This document shows, in pieces, positions 46,535 through 58,700 of a stretch of 64,000 nucleotides of DNA. Made by a program: the position numbers and the translations under genes. The stretch is from positions 372,001-436,000 of the forward strand of contig OZ237744.1 in assembly GCA_965178125.1 (NCBI GenBank), written 5' to 3'. Numbering within the stretch: the stretch's first letter is position 1; the number at the start of each line of letters is the position of its first letter. The notes beneath the pieces are model-generated. The model searched no databases and was not told the origin of the DNA. It saw nothing but the letters and a program-made list of their open reading frames with translations. This stretch comes from Bilabrum cf. latius (Eukaryota > Bigyra: Bicosoecida > Bigyra > Bicosoecida).

Positions 46535-49500
46535 TCAGCGGTATGCCCTTTCCGCTGGAATTTCGCTACCAAAGCGTACTGAGCCTGATCCGAACGACCC
46601 CATCAGTGTGGATCGTGACCCATCCGTAAGTGCCTGCACCTTTTGCTGCGTGAACAACCTCTTTGAAGCAGACTGCTCAAGCCGATCCATTCCCTTTCGT
46701 GCTGCAGGGCGCGTCGTCTGAGCAGCAGCCCCGTCAGCTCGACTCGAGATGCCCAAACGGGATCGCATGCCAAGCATTGCTGAGATGGCCTTTGCATCAG
46801 CGACTTCAGATTGAACAAAATGTCCAAAGTTAGACTCTTCCAGGGTACCACCAGCCGGTGCTGCGGTTCGGTCATGCACTCTAAGGCCCCCCGTGTTGCG
46901 GTCGTCCTCCTGCATCTTCCGCGCGAGCTGAGCCGCTCCTTGGCGCCGATCCATCTCTAGCTGGACTCGGGACCACCACCCATCTGGTGTGGAGGAAGCC
47001 GCAGGGACTCTACCGGCCACTAGGAGCGAAGCTTCGTTCTCGTCTCCGATGCGGCCTCGAACAAGAGTCGGGTTTGACAGCTGCTGCTGCTTCACAGCCG
47101 CAGCGCCCGCAGTGACCGAATCTGCAGCAAGACCAGCAGAGACATGACCCGAGTCTCCGCTCGAGTCGTTCACGAGCGTCTGTCGAGCCATGGAACGCAG
47201 GGCTGCAAGGGTGGGTGCTCGGACAGGCGGGCCGGTGTCAAGAGTGAGCATCGAGCCTTCCTCCGAGATGCTTGCCATGCTAGTCCCATGACCCAGAGAG
47301 GAACGCTCCTTGAGGTGGCGGGCGTGCTTCTTCGCAAGGTCGACGGCAGTCCGATCTCGCGAGCGCTGCCGCGTGTGCCTGCCCGGGTACCTACCAACGG
47401 AGGCTGCAGCACGTGCGCCGATCCGAGATAAAACGGACTTAAACTTGGCCTCTCGAACAATCTCACTGTCATACTCAGACAGTGCAGCCAGCTCTCGCTT
47501 GCTCGTAGCGCCACTTCTTTGCTTGTAAATGGCAAGCGATCCTACAGGCGGCTTCGGGCGCATCTTCGACAAAAACCTGCCAGCCATGCCCTCGCCGACC
47601 GTCTACCCCGCGGCCCACGCCGGCAAGCTGCCGCCACCTCTTCCTAGCCGGCTGGATACCGTCCCATGCACACTGTGCGGGATCACGCTGCTGAGGGTAC
47701 CCCCCCTGGGCGCGGGCCATAAGGACCCGCTGTCCATTCGGACTTGAGGGGTACTGCGAGCGCTCAGAGGACCGTGTGTGTGACTAGCAATTCCTGCATA
47801 GCCATGCATCCTGCTGGTTAAGCTCACACCCCCACGATCTATTCTACTCTTTGTTGGTGGCAACGGCTACGTGGCTGTCAGGCCGCCTCGGAGCCGTCTG
47901 CGGCGCGGGTCCGCGTGGACATCTCCCTCAGGCACAGACCCCAGCGAGCGCAAGCTGACTTCAGCCACCTCGCCTCGCAGTGGAGGCGAATCCATCACGG
48001 TTGATCGATCCCCTCTTAGCTTCGTCAGGTCCAGCGGAGTCACTACAGGCTGCCCCTGGGGGGACACCTCGCTGCCCTCGTCCATACTGTCAGCCGAATC
48101 AATTGCTGAGATACCAGCAGCGTCCCAGTCATCGATTCCATCCTTCATGTGCATTCCAATTGCAGCAGCAATGTGCATACGAAGCCTCCGCTTTGCTACG
48201 TTGGAGCTGGCCCTGACTGCCTTGCTTGCCTGCTCGTGAGCTGCCACGCTGCCGAGCTCCATGGGCGACGGGCGATGCTCTCCAGCCGAGCACAAGATGA
48301 ATGCAGCGGCGTTCCCCGCGCTTGCGTCGAGCCGTTCCATGGTCTTCCTCTCCATGTCACGCTTGCTCTTCCTATCCTCAGCGATTGCAGCCAGGCTGGC
48401 CCGCGACTCTACGCTGCCAGCACCCACACCTGCACCTGAGAGGCCACCAGCTTTCCCGCTCGGACTTGATGCGCCAGATGCTTCCTATGAGCGAACTGCG
48501 TCCGATGACCTGGCTGTCTTTGGCAGACTGCCATAGATTGCCTCCATGAGCCTCGGATCCAGCCGAGTCAGGGCCTTGATTTTTCGCGAAGTCATGTCGG
48601 CCTGTTGCTTGGAGGCCAGCGACATCGACTTCATCCCCATGTCAGACCGAACAATGGTGTTCGACACAATCGGATCTTGTGCGATATGCTTGCTTTGATC
48701 CAGCCGGCCACGACCTGATCGCCTTGGCATTGCCCTGATCATCGCCAGCAAGCCACGAGCGAAGCTGCCAGACAAGAGACCCGCACACGCGGTCTGGCAC
48801 AGGGTGCAGCTCTTCGCTGCTTGACGAGCAGCTGGAGCGAGCACGATATTCTCATGCAATGGGACGATTCCGTGCTCGGGGGGCCGCAGAATGCCAGCAG
48901 AACCGCCACTAACAGTGGGCTCATCGCTTGCTTCGTGAGTAGCATGCAAGCCATCCTCCACACCAGCACCGAATTCTGGCCGTTCTTTCGAAGAACCAGC
49001 TGTGAGAGTTTTGTGCCTCTTCCCATCAAGCCTGTCAATGCTGTCTTTGTCAATCTGCTTCTCCAAGAGCGCCCCAGCATCAATGACCACCCCTATCGTG
49101 CTGGCTCCCGCCATCTGCAACCGGCCGCCGCGGCCGGGCACTCCCCCAAACCGAACAGTGGCGCCGTAAATGTCATTCAGAAGCATTTTAGCAATGTCAT
49201 CAGCGGATAGAAAGTACGCTTTAACGTCAGATGCTGCATGCACAGTCGTAGCACGAAGCGGAAGCTTGTGCTGGAGCAGCTAGAACCCCGTTGAGAGCGT
49301 GATCGACCCACGGCGAGATCGCGTTGGCCTCGCTGGTCCCGACGGCGCGCCATTTTCTCCCCCGCGCTGACCACCTGGAGCTGTGGCTCTCGGCGGTAGG
49401 ATCAGCCTGCGCGCCGCAGCTGGAGCCCTCACCACTGCCCCGCACACCTCGAGCATTGGAAGCAGCACATCCTCAGCCCCGATTATAGAGGCCTCGCTGG

Positions 49501-52500
49501 CGAGTGATGCTTCCGTTTCTTTCACATCAAGGTACTTGGTAGGCTTCTACGAGGCAAGACGGTGCATGAGAAGCATGGTCTGATCCGTCGGACGGGCATG
49601 GTGATGAATGGTCAGGCCCAGGGTGCCTTTCGGCTCACCGGTACCCATCGCCGGCCCGCCGTCGGATCGCAGCACGTCGCGTCGCTGGCTGCGTCCGTAT
49701 CCCCCAACTGCCTGCGCTGGCCCACCGCTGGCCGTACGGAGCTGACGTGCAGTTCCGGACATCCTCATGGATTGGGCCATCGTTGGCATCTTCCTCGAAG
49801 CGTACAGTATGTTCGACCTCGTCTCGTACTCGAAAACAGTGGTGATCTCTGTCTTGCCCTTGGAGCGCTTCTTCCGTTTTCCTTTCGGGGCCTCCGTCTC
49901 CAACAGGCGGTGGGGTGTGAGAGCTAGCGGCCCATGGCTCCCAATGGCCAGATGATTGGTTACGTGAAGCGAGCCCTGCCTTACCATCAGCAGCCCATCC
50001 GCTTTGTCGCCGCGATTCCACACGTTCTCGTGGGTACCAAACGTGACTTCCTTAAGCGCGTACGCGAGCGGTATCAGCTTGCGACTGGGCCACTGCAAGA
50101 AAGGTCCAAGGCGCCGCAGGAAGCTCAGCCTCTCCCGCACCTCGCGGCGCTTCTGGCGGCGCAGTGTCGCGACAAAGGTGTCGCGGTCGATCGCCACTAG
50201 CAGTGCCCTCGAAGCTTTCTGCACTAATGCTTTCCGCTGACCATACTGATTCAATAGATTCGCAATGCCCTCCCCTGAAAACGCCTGAGCTCCCCCCGAC
50301 ATTGCCTTGGCAAACGACATCACGGTGGCAACCGCTTTCATCGCTTTGGCAGCACCAGCCATCCTCATCTTGCGCAGCATCGTCTGATATCTTTGTAGAT
50401 CTTTGGACATGGCAGACTTTTGCCGACCAGTCTCGCCTGCATCGTCGTCATCGGAAGGATACGCATGAAGGTGCCTCGGAGAGCCGTCTGTATCCTCCTT
50501 TGCAGCTTCCTGCAGGGCCAGATCGTCCTCGCCCGACTCGGTGATGAGCACGGTGGCCTGTCTGCGGTTGTGCCACGACGAGCTCTGCGGCGATGCTAGC
50601 AGGGCCAAATCGCCGAACGTTTCGCCGGCTCGCAGAGTTGCTACGTTCTCACCAAATTCTTCGATGGGCAACAGATGCGGCTGCAGCTTTTTCTTGCGGT
50701 CTGTATGCTTCTGTGTGCCGTCCTGCTGCAGCAGCTCATTCATCACATCGCCCGTCTGGTGGGCAGACTGCGCTTCCATGAAACCTGGCGGGACTTTGAT
50801 GTATCCAGAAGTCGACGTTGACGACTTGAAGCCATACGCAAACACAGGGGCGTTAGAGCAGTCGTCCATCCACGGCTGCCCGCTGCCGCTCCTGTCTTTA
50901 GGAACACCTTCTGCCAGCTACTGTGCCAGCTCGGGGGATGGCATCATCCCACCCCCCTATCCGTCTGCAAATCGAACGCCCTGGCCGTGCTTGGTGGAAG
51001 CAATACCAGACGGGAGCAGCGCCTGCGCCCTCTTCAGTACCGCGTCTGCCTATCGTCGGTCCGCGGCTGCACTCTTGGCCTCATCGTCGTGCCAATCAGT
51101 TGTTTGGCTTGCTTCATCGTCAGAGTCGTCATCGCCGAGGAGGATTTCGTCCTCCGCGGTGAGACCGTTTTCTAGCAGCTTTCCTGCGCGACGTCTTTGC
51201 CCAGGCCGACCGCTGGACCGTGCGGTCCTCCTGTCGTTCCCAGGGCCTGCTTCCCGCTGCATGATGGCGTCGGGAGCACCGACCTAGGATTGCAAACCCG
51301 ACAGCAACGACTACCTATCTGCACTTCCGTCTCTTTTGCCAGAATCCCAAGAAAGTGACATGCCGCCTCCCTTGACAGCTGCATTCAAACGATCCATGCT
51401 CTGCCCCTCGGGGCCAAGCGCGTCGAGCTTGGTCGGGTCAACGGACAACGCGCTCATTTCAGCGGCGCGACCGATGGAGTGTGATCTGTGCAAGAGACTA
51501 GCAAGGCCTTTTCTCTTCTTTGGTCCCTTTTTGTGCTTATGCGCGAGCTGTTCGGGCGATCCCGCACTATCCGCCTCCCCTCCACCTGCATTGCGGCCAC
51601 TGCTGCCAACACTACCGCGGGATGATACCAGCCTAACTTCAGCCTTTCCTCTAACGATAAGATAAAACGCCCTACCAATGTCTCCTTGCAGCGTCACAAG
51701 CTGCCCGACGGCTGGTCGGTAGATTTTCAAGCGCTTGGCCAAGGCGAGCATCGACGCCATAGGGAGGTCTCCGAAGAGCACCGGATGCTTCTTCAGCAGC
51801 CACGCAGCCACTAATCGCTGCTCAGCAGGCAGAAAATGTGGTGGGCCCACATCTTCATCGAGCAAAGGATCGTCTCCGTCCCCGATCGCGTCGCTGGTGC
51901 TCGATGATCCACCCGACAGCTTGCTCGAGTGACGCCGGCGGGGTGCTCCAGAAGACGACCCTGGCTTTTGATGTGCCTTTCTTTGCATTGCAATCTATCT
52001 AGCAACTTCCACTCGTGTGAGTGCAGTCACAGCCGCATGCTGCAAGCCTTCATCGTCTTCCAGGAGCTGGCTCGCGTGCTAGAGTTGGTCGCTCAAGCTT
52101 GCCGTGGAAGACCGCCGTCTCCTTCGCCTGTCTGCACGGTTGCTCACTCTTAGTACATCTTTGATATTTTTAGGACCCCGCCCGCGGTTTACGCTTGCAA
52201 TGTGAGAATCTAGCGACGATGGCGGTGTTGGCTTGCGACCTGGTGGGGTGCTTCGTGGTCGCAGTGCAGAAGGGGTGCGTCGCGGCCCACCCGAACCTCT
52301 ACCCTCAGAGTGTGATGATGTGCTGTCAGCAGTGGAGGCTGCACTAGGCGCCTCTGGTTGCGGATCAATATCTCCGACTCGACCCACTAACGATTTCCGT
52401 CTCATCACTCGCTACTGCTAATCCTGTGCTGATTTCAGCAGCTAGTACGCGCTTGACTAGCTCTGCAACTACAAACCACTCCTAGTACTTGAGGATGTCG

Positions 52501-52681
52501 CCAGTGACCGCGCAAAGGCTGTAGATGGGTCAAAATTGCCGAATCCACCTCCTCGAATTGCTGCAGGGGATTCCAACCCTAGCGAAGCTCGCCGCTGCCG
52601 CATGAATCCATCAATTTGCTCCTCTCGAACATTAAGAGAGATTGATGGTGATTCTGCCGGTCTATGTTGATTGTCGCTCAT
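46535..52681 (-). CDS. Large cyclic-nucleotide-binding-domain protein, 2,048 aa
   Basis: A single frame from ATG 52679-52681 to TGA 46535-46537 is uninterrupted when TAG=Gln (e.g. 52469, 52079, 51995, 51050, 50918, 49547, 48485, 47867). A first CNB domain is split by long low-complexity insertions. Residues ~302-350 hold GQLVTLQGDIGRAFYLIVRGKAEVRL. The phosphate-binding cassette FGDLALL...RRQATV is near residue 685, and ALLVAIDRDTF near 821. A second CNB-like unit follows at ~852-905 (ADGLLMVRQGSLHV). There are no membrane helices or kinase domain, so it resembles soluble CNB proteins rather than a channel or PKG. The remainder is Ser/Ala/Arg-rich. In CNB proteins the cassette Arg contacts the cyclic phosphate; here an Arg is kept. 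An N-terminal exon upstream is possible because the frame is open to 52796. Confidence 0.8.
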
Positions 52682-52790
52682 GTTTGAGGTGGTTTTGTGT
52701 GCCGTACCAGAGTGCCGTTGACCAGCAGTTGCAACCGCTTTGGTGCTGACTTTCAATGATTGGAGTATAACAATAATTCCTAAGACCTGA
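52682..52790. promoter_or_regulatory. 109-bp divergent intergenic region (CNB protein / EF-hand protein)
   Basis: Start codons of two very large genes face away from each other with only 109 bp between the chosen ATGs. Any promoter must be very short, bidirectional, or extend into the coding regions. No motif could be assigned. Confidence 0.4.
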
Positions 52791-55700
52791 ATGCAAAATC
52801 AACGTAAAAATGTGCATAGGAGCCATTTGTTGCCCAGACGGGTTCCTGCTGGCAATCGGATGAGCTCAGCGTTGACTGCAAGGCTAAGCGGACTGCCAGG
52901 CGACGACGCTGTGGTGCTTGCAAAGGCATCGAGGTCTCGCCCGAAGTCGGCAAGAGCACGTGCTGCCTCAGTAGCAGCACTAGCAGGGAGGGCTATGGCG
53001 TGGGTCAACAAGAAGCAGAAGGGGGGTAAGCGTGGCAAGGTGTAGTCGCAAGCTGAGGCTGTGGTCGCATATGCTACCAGTGGCGATGCCGCGATGGATG
53101 GCGGACCATTTAAGTTGAGACAGCTGCCGCTAGATACCTATGATCGGGAGAACTCCTCGGCTGCGCGATAGTTGCGCACTCCTCCTCCGCCACCAAGGCG
53201 ACCAGAGTCGCCGGACCGACCATACTTGACGGAGCCAGACATTGGTTTCTCCGTCGATTTACTGAAACAATCAGTACAGTATGTCCAGGCTAAATCAATG
53301 CGTTCTCAATCTGTATCAGCCGATCCTAGCCCCGCCATCATGCACCTAGCGCGTGGATTGGAGATCGCCGGTGCGGCAGACAGTCATTCAAAGCAAGATA
53401 GCAAAGACTAGACCGCATCCAAATCCAGCGTGCGACAAGTTTTGGTGTACCAGCGGCAGCTGGTCCTTGCTGCTAGCCGTTTAGATCCACATCTTGCTAC
53501 TGAGCTCGGCGCCGCATTCGTGCGTGAAGCCGAGTATCTGCGCAAGGCGGCAGAGTCTGTGGCTGATCAGGCGCAAATCAACGCCACTAGCCGTCGCAAG
53601 CTTGCATCCAGAACACGACGGACGTCGGCATCGAGCAGCTCGTCGGATGGGTCTGCTGCGGGTGCCTTCAGTCACGGTCATGAGCCCAAGGTCGACCGGT
53701 CGGGAAGATCTACTGGGCACCCCGAGGCTGCCAGTGGCTCTGCACCCTCTGACGCTCTTTCACAAACAACGCCGATGGATCCATAGGCGGCATCTCCGCG
53801 GTAGTCACTGCCGGGAGCAGCAGGGGGGAGAGACACCGGGCCTCGCAGGCTCAGCGCGATGGGCTACCGCGGCATCGTGCTCTCTGGCACGCACTAGATG
53901 GAGGGCGTAGTGAGCCAAGCTGCGCTTCATGCCGACGACGAGAGGAGCCATTCGGGCTCTCGTGCTAGGATCCATGCCGGGTTGAATGATGGTCTGCCAA
54001 TGGAGCACGTGAGGGGACCTGAGCTGGCTGCCTCCTCTGTTCACAGCGATGGAAAGAACGCGGGCCCGATAGACCAAGTCGGCAGCGCGGTCGGTTTGGT
54101 ACCGGGAGAAGGGTGGAGCGGGGGTAGTACCAATCATATTGCCGTACACATTGACGTAGGTTCGGCTTCGCGGGCAGAGCCAGTTCAGTTCGATCAAGAC
54201 AGAGAAGCTGCAATTGCACACGCTGAAAGCCACTCACAGGCCGTTGGGATGAGGGCGGCGAGTCGACCGGGTGTGGCTGCGCGTCCTTCGACAGCTGCCA
54301 CAGCCACAGCGTTAGGTAGCCATGCCTCGTAGCAAGGATAGCACATGGTTCGGTCGACTAACAGGCCAAGGTCGAGGACGTTCGTCACCGTGCAAGGGCC
54401 TGGGAGCAGAACGAATCAAAGTCATTTCCCCATGGGGCAGACAGTCGACCCAAGTGGCAAGCAGCCTTAGCCTAAGGTCGGTCAACGCGCTGGTATTGAG
54501 CTTCAACCCAAGGACGAATCGATTCGCTTTCTGCATGATGCGCCTATGCAGAGCGGACTGTGGGATTAGCAGCTTGCCAAGCGGCAGTTCGTAGATAGAT
54601 CAGATCCAGCATCTCAGGTGTACAGCAGACCGCTCGAACATTCGCCTTTGCGATCTCCTGCTGGAATACGATTTGTTAGCAAGAAGGGGCTTCGTGTACC
54701 GAGTCCGGCGCAGGTTGGTCGTGTTGGTGTCGCGCAGTAGGTGCAACCGGGCGGCTCACAGCACGCAAGACCCCCGCCACCGTCTGCTGCTGCTAAATCT
54801 TCGCGACGGCCTCGTACAGCATCTGTACGACATTCACATCGTCGACTGAAGCACCATGCGACTCATCGCGATCGGGACGTCCTTTCCAACACCCCAGCGT
54901 ACGTGCACCGCGCTACTTCCGTTGGACGGAATGGTGATACCTAGCATGCAGGGCTGAAGCAAGACGACAGACTCATCGTTCGATCGGTCTCTAAGGCAAA
55001 CAGGCAAATACGGGCACAAGAAAACATAGGAGCGAGTTCAGAGCTTGTTCGAGTAGATCAGGGCATACAGTTCAACACATACGGTGGAGGAAACATTGGT
55101 ACTCGGCTACCCGATGGTGCTGTCCAAACTGTATTCCAACGCACCATGACGAGCGTTGAGGCCCAGACGAAAGCTGCACAGCTGGGTGACAAGATTGCTG
55201 TGCAAGAACAGAAGCCAGCCCTCGAAGTGGCTATGTCGTGCACGGTCACGGGCCCTACCGCGCCGGTGGTGCGAGAGCTCAGGCGCCGGATCAGGGCACT
55301 TGAATTCGAGCTGCTTGCGTCGGAGCACGTTGCCGCCACCAGGGTGCAAGGCCTTCGCGCCAGACTAGACAAGGCTAGTGGCTACGAGGGCAAGCAGTCA
55401 TGGTCGCAGCAAGAGAGCGATGAGGTCTTCAAGCGCCTGGATTCTGTGGATGCCGTGCTCCAGGACATGGAAGGGGAGAAGGAGTCGCAGCTTGAGGCCC
55501 TCGACGAAGTGGCTGGAATCCTTCGAGATGTGGACAAGCTCACCTATAAGATGATCAAGACTCACAAAGAGGTGCGCAGCTTTGAGACGCAGACCGACGA
55601 GGCTGTGTTTGAACGGCTGCGACAGGCATAGAAGCTAGCAGATGCCGAGAAACGCAGCTAGATGCGACGAAAAGCGATTGCGGATACACCCTAGCCGCTG

Positions 55701-58700
55701 AAACTGCCACAGATGAGAATTGCTAGGTTTTTTAGGGACTACGCAGGACCACCTGTCCTTCTGCGGTACTTCGTCAAGCAGAAAATCGCGAAGGATGCGC
55801 CGGGTGCCGTAACTGGACTGCAGCTGTCAAGGAGTGCCATGTCGAGGTCAGAGCGGATCCTCCCTCTCCCCAAGCTGCTTGAGCTCATGGATCAGGCCGT
55901 GGAGCTCAAGGCGCACGAAGACGTTAAATCAGACCGGCATGGACTGCCCAGGATACCATACTGGCGTGCGTTTGTGCAGCAGATTTCGAAAGCATTCGGA
56001 TCTGGGTCCCGTGTGATGAACAGGAAGCATCTGGCCAAAGCTATCCTTACCGTCCATCGGTACCGGACCACATGCAGGCTTCCGCAGTTCCGTAGGCGCA
56101 TGTGCTATCTTGGAATGGAGCGAGCTTGCGTGTGTGGCGAGAGTCAGAGAGCGTACGGCGTGTGCGGGTGTGGTTCGTCGGTGCATTCGTGCGAATACAT
56201 GCAATCGCTGGAGCAGGCGCTGCGGCACAGTCTGTCTGCCTCGCACGACAAATACAAAGGCATATTGGGGCTAGAGGTGAAAGGTGCAGCGAACAAGACG
56301 GTAGATATGCTGCGAGATGCCACTGCCAGCATGAGCTCAGAGGCGTATGACAAGCTGGGAGGGAACCAGATTGCCCTGCGGGAGTGGCTTGCACCTGCAC
56401 AGTTACCTGCCATATCTTTGTTTGCCTACGATGCTACTGCTCTTGGGCAGACGGCTTCTCATGCCGCCTTTGAGTACCAGTCGTACGGCCTGCATCTTCG
56501 CGGTCCCGCTGTGGACGACCACCTCATCCGAGATCCCGAGGCAGAGCCGATCGTGCCCAAGCACCTGCAAAAGCAAAGGGCTGCGATTCGATCCGGTGGG
56601 ACCGCGAGCGCATCTGGCAGTAGTAGTGCAGAGGCGGGCGTTCGCTTTAAGGTTGGACTGGTTGGTTCGCCCACTGGCGCCACAGCGAAAGAACCCGGCA
56701 GTGGAAGTGGCAGTGGTAATGCTTCGCCTGCATTATCCGCAAGCCGTGGCGCCGAAGCTAGGCCGAGGCCACCGACGCATAGGCAAAGCATGCACTCTGC
56801 TGCGCTAAGGGCGGCCCATGCGGAGTCAAAAGGTAACATGGCCGCCGTCCGCGAAAGAATCCGCCGCAAAACGATGCATCAGCTTCCAACACAATCGAAT
56901 GCCGAGGAGGGTCCGTCTACAAGCGACAAAGGGAGTGGTACTCCTACGCTGATTCGAGCAGATTCAATGGGGGACGATCTGCTGGGAGGAGGGGACGCGA
57001 TGGAGGTCAACGATGATCTGAGCAACTTGCTTCTTCCTGCAGATAGCGAATCAACTGCAGCCAGCTGTCGGGCACCCGGTAGGGACCCTAAAGATTCGCC
57101 TCGCATGCAAGCTAAGGCAGTGCTTGACTCGGTCGAAGCTGATGACGCTGAATTGCTCGGAATGGTATCTGGCGACTTTGGTGGCCCGAAGGCGTCTCCG
57201 CGGCGGGTCGTCCCGATCAAGCTACCAGATAGCATCGAGCTCACAGCCGACGGTGCACGCAGCTCGCTTTCAAAGAGCCTTACGATGGAGCAAAGGGCAC
57301 TTGCAAGCAAACACAACGTGTCATTTGTGGCAGTGAAAGGCGGGAATACCGGTGTTTCTGCCGTCCCAATGCCCCCCAAGCCGATCCGCAACCGGAGCGC
57401 TCATGCAGGTGGAGATGGGGGTGCATCTCGGGCGGCACGAACCGCAGCTCGGCTCAAGGTATCTGAAGACACGGCAGTGGCTGGACTGTTGTCGGCGTCC
57501 GCAAGCAAACGAAGCGAGTAGAATCCCCGGCGGTCTCCATCTCCGCCTGCTCCTCCCTCTAACACCAAGTCAAGGTTCCCACCTCTCTAGACCGTTGGGG
57601 AAGACGGCAAGCGTTAGGGAAGCGTCCTCGTAAGGAAGACATCGGCCGGTTCGAGGCCGCCTGCACCCCCACGCTCACCAAGGACCCCGAGAGCTCCAAC
57701 CACGCCGCGAAGGCGCCCCAATCTGAACGCCTTGGTTGTTCCCGACGGCGAGGTAGGGGATCCTCTTATTCAGACTCCAGCCATTGGTGATCCATTCTCG
57801 CCAGATTCGTCTAGCCCAGGCAAGCAGTCATCGACCCGCAAGCGTTTTAGTACACATGCATAGCGCCGCAGGTCCTTGGGGCAGTCATCATCGTTTCATG
57901 CCGGAGATGGCGAAGCGCAGGATGCGAAGGACAGCTCGAGCTCTAGCTCTGCCTAGCGTCACGCCATGGGTTTGAAACGAACCGCGACGGCTGAGGCCTA
58001 CAGTAAGGAGGACAGTCAGGGTGCTGCGGGGGCTGGTCACTCAAGTAGAGTCGGCTCTGTTTCGAGAGCTCCATCCAGACGAGCGTCCATCCAGACCAAG
58101 CGGTAGTTGGGCAAGGGCAAAGACCCGAGGGCCTTGAGGGCGGTGCACGCCTCTCAGACAGTTGGTGCTCCCGTCCACTCAAGTGCACTCGCGCAGCTCA
58201 AACGAAGGTATGTTCCCCTGAGCTCTGCGCTGGCTATTGCACGAGCATTCATGAGGCCTTTGTGGAGGTACGAGTGGGATGGTGCAGGAGGATTGATCCC
58301 ACGCGGGCGGCACGCGTCTCGGTCTGGAAGTCGTCGAGGCGGCCGAAGGCAAAGTCATACTTCGTCTGCCGGCGCTTCGTCAGGAGGCGCCTCTGATCCA
58401 CTGGATTTGCCGTTTGGTCCCCATCCTGGCAGTACAAGGAGTCGGCGGTCGATGAAGAGCCAAGACTCGCCCTCGGGGAAGGGCTTTGGTGGCCGGCGAT
58501 CTGCGTTCGATTTTGAAGATGTGGACTTCGATAAGGAGGCTGGCGGCGGCATGTCTCCGAGTCGCAGCAAAGGTACGTCATCTGGGAAGCCGACCTTTGG
58601 CAGTGCCATAGCACAGGCACGAGCGGCAGATAGTGACGAAGAACGAAGCGAAGTTGCAGGCCGACTCCTGCAGCAGGCAGGTCTGCAGCCCATTCCAGGC

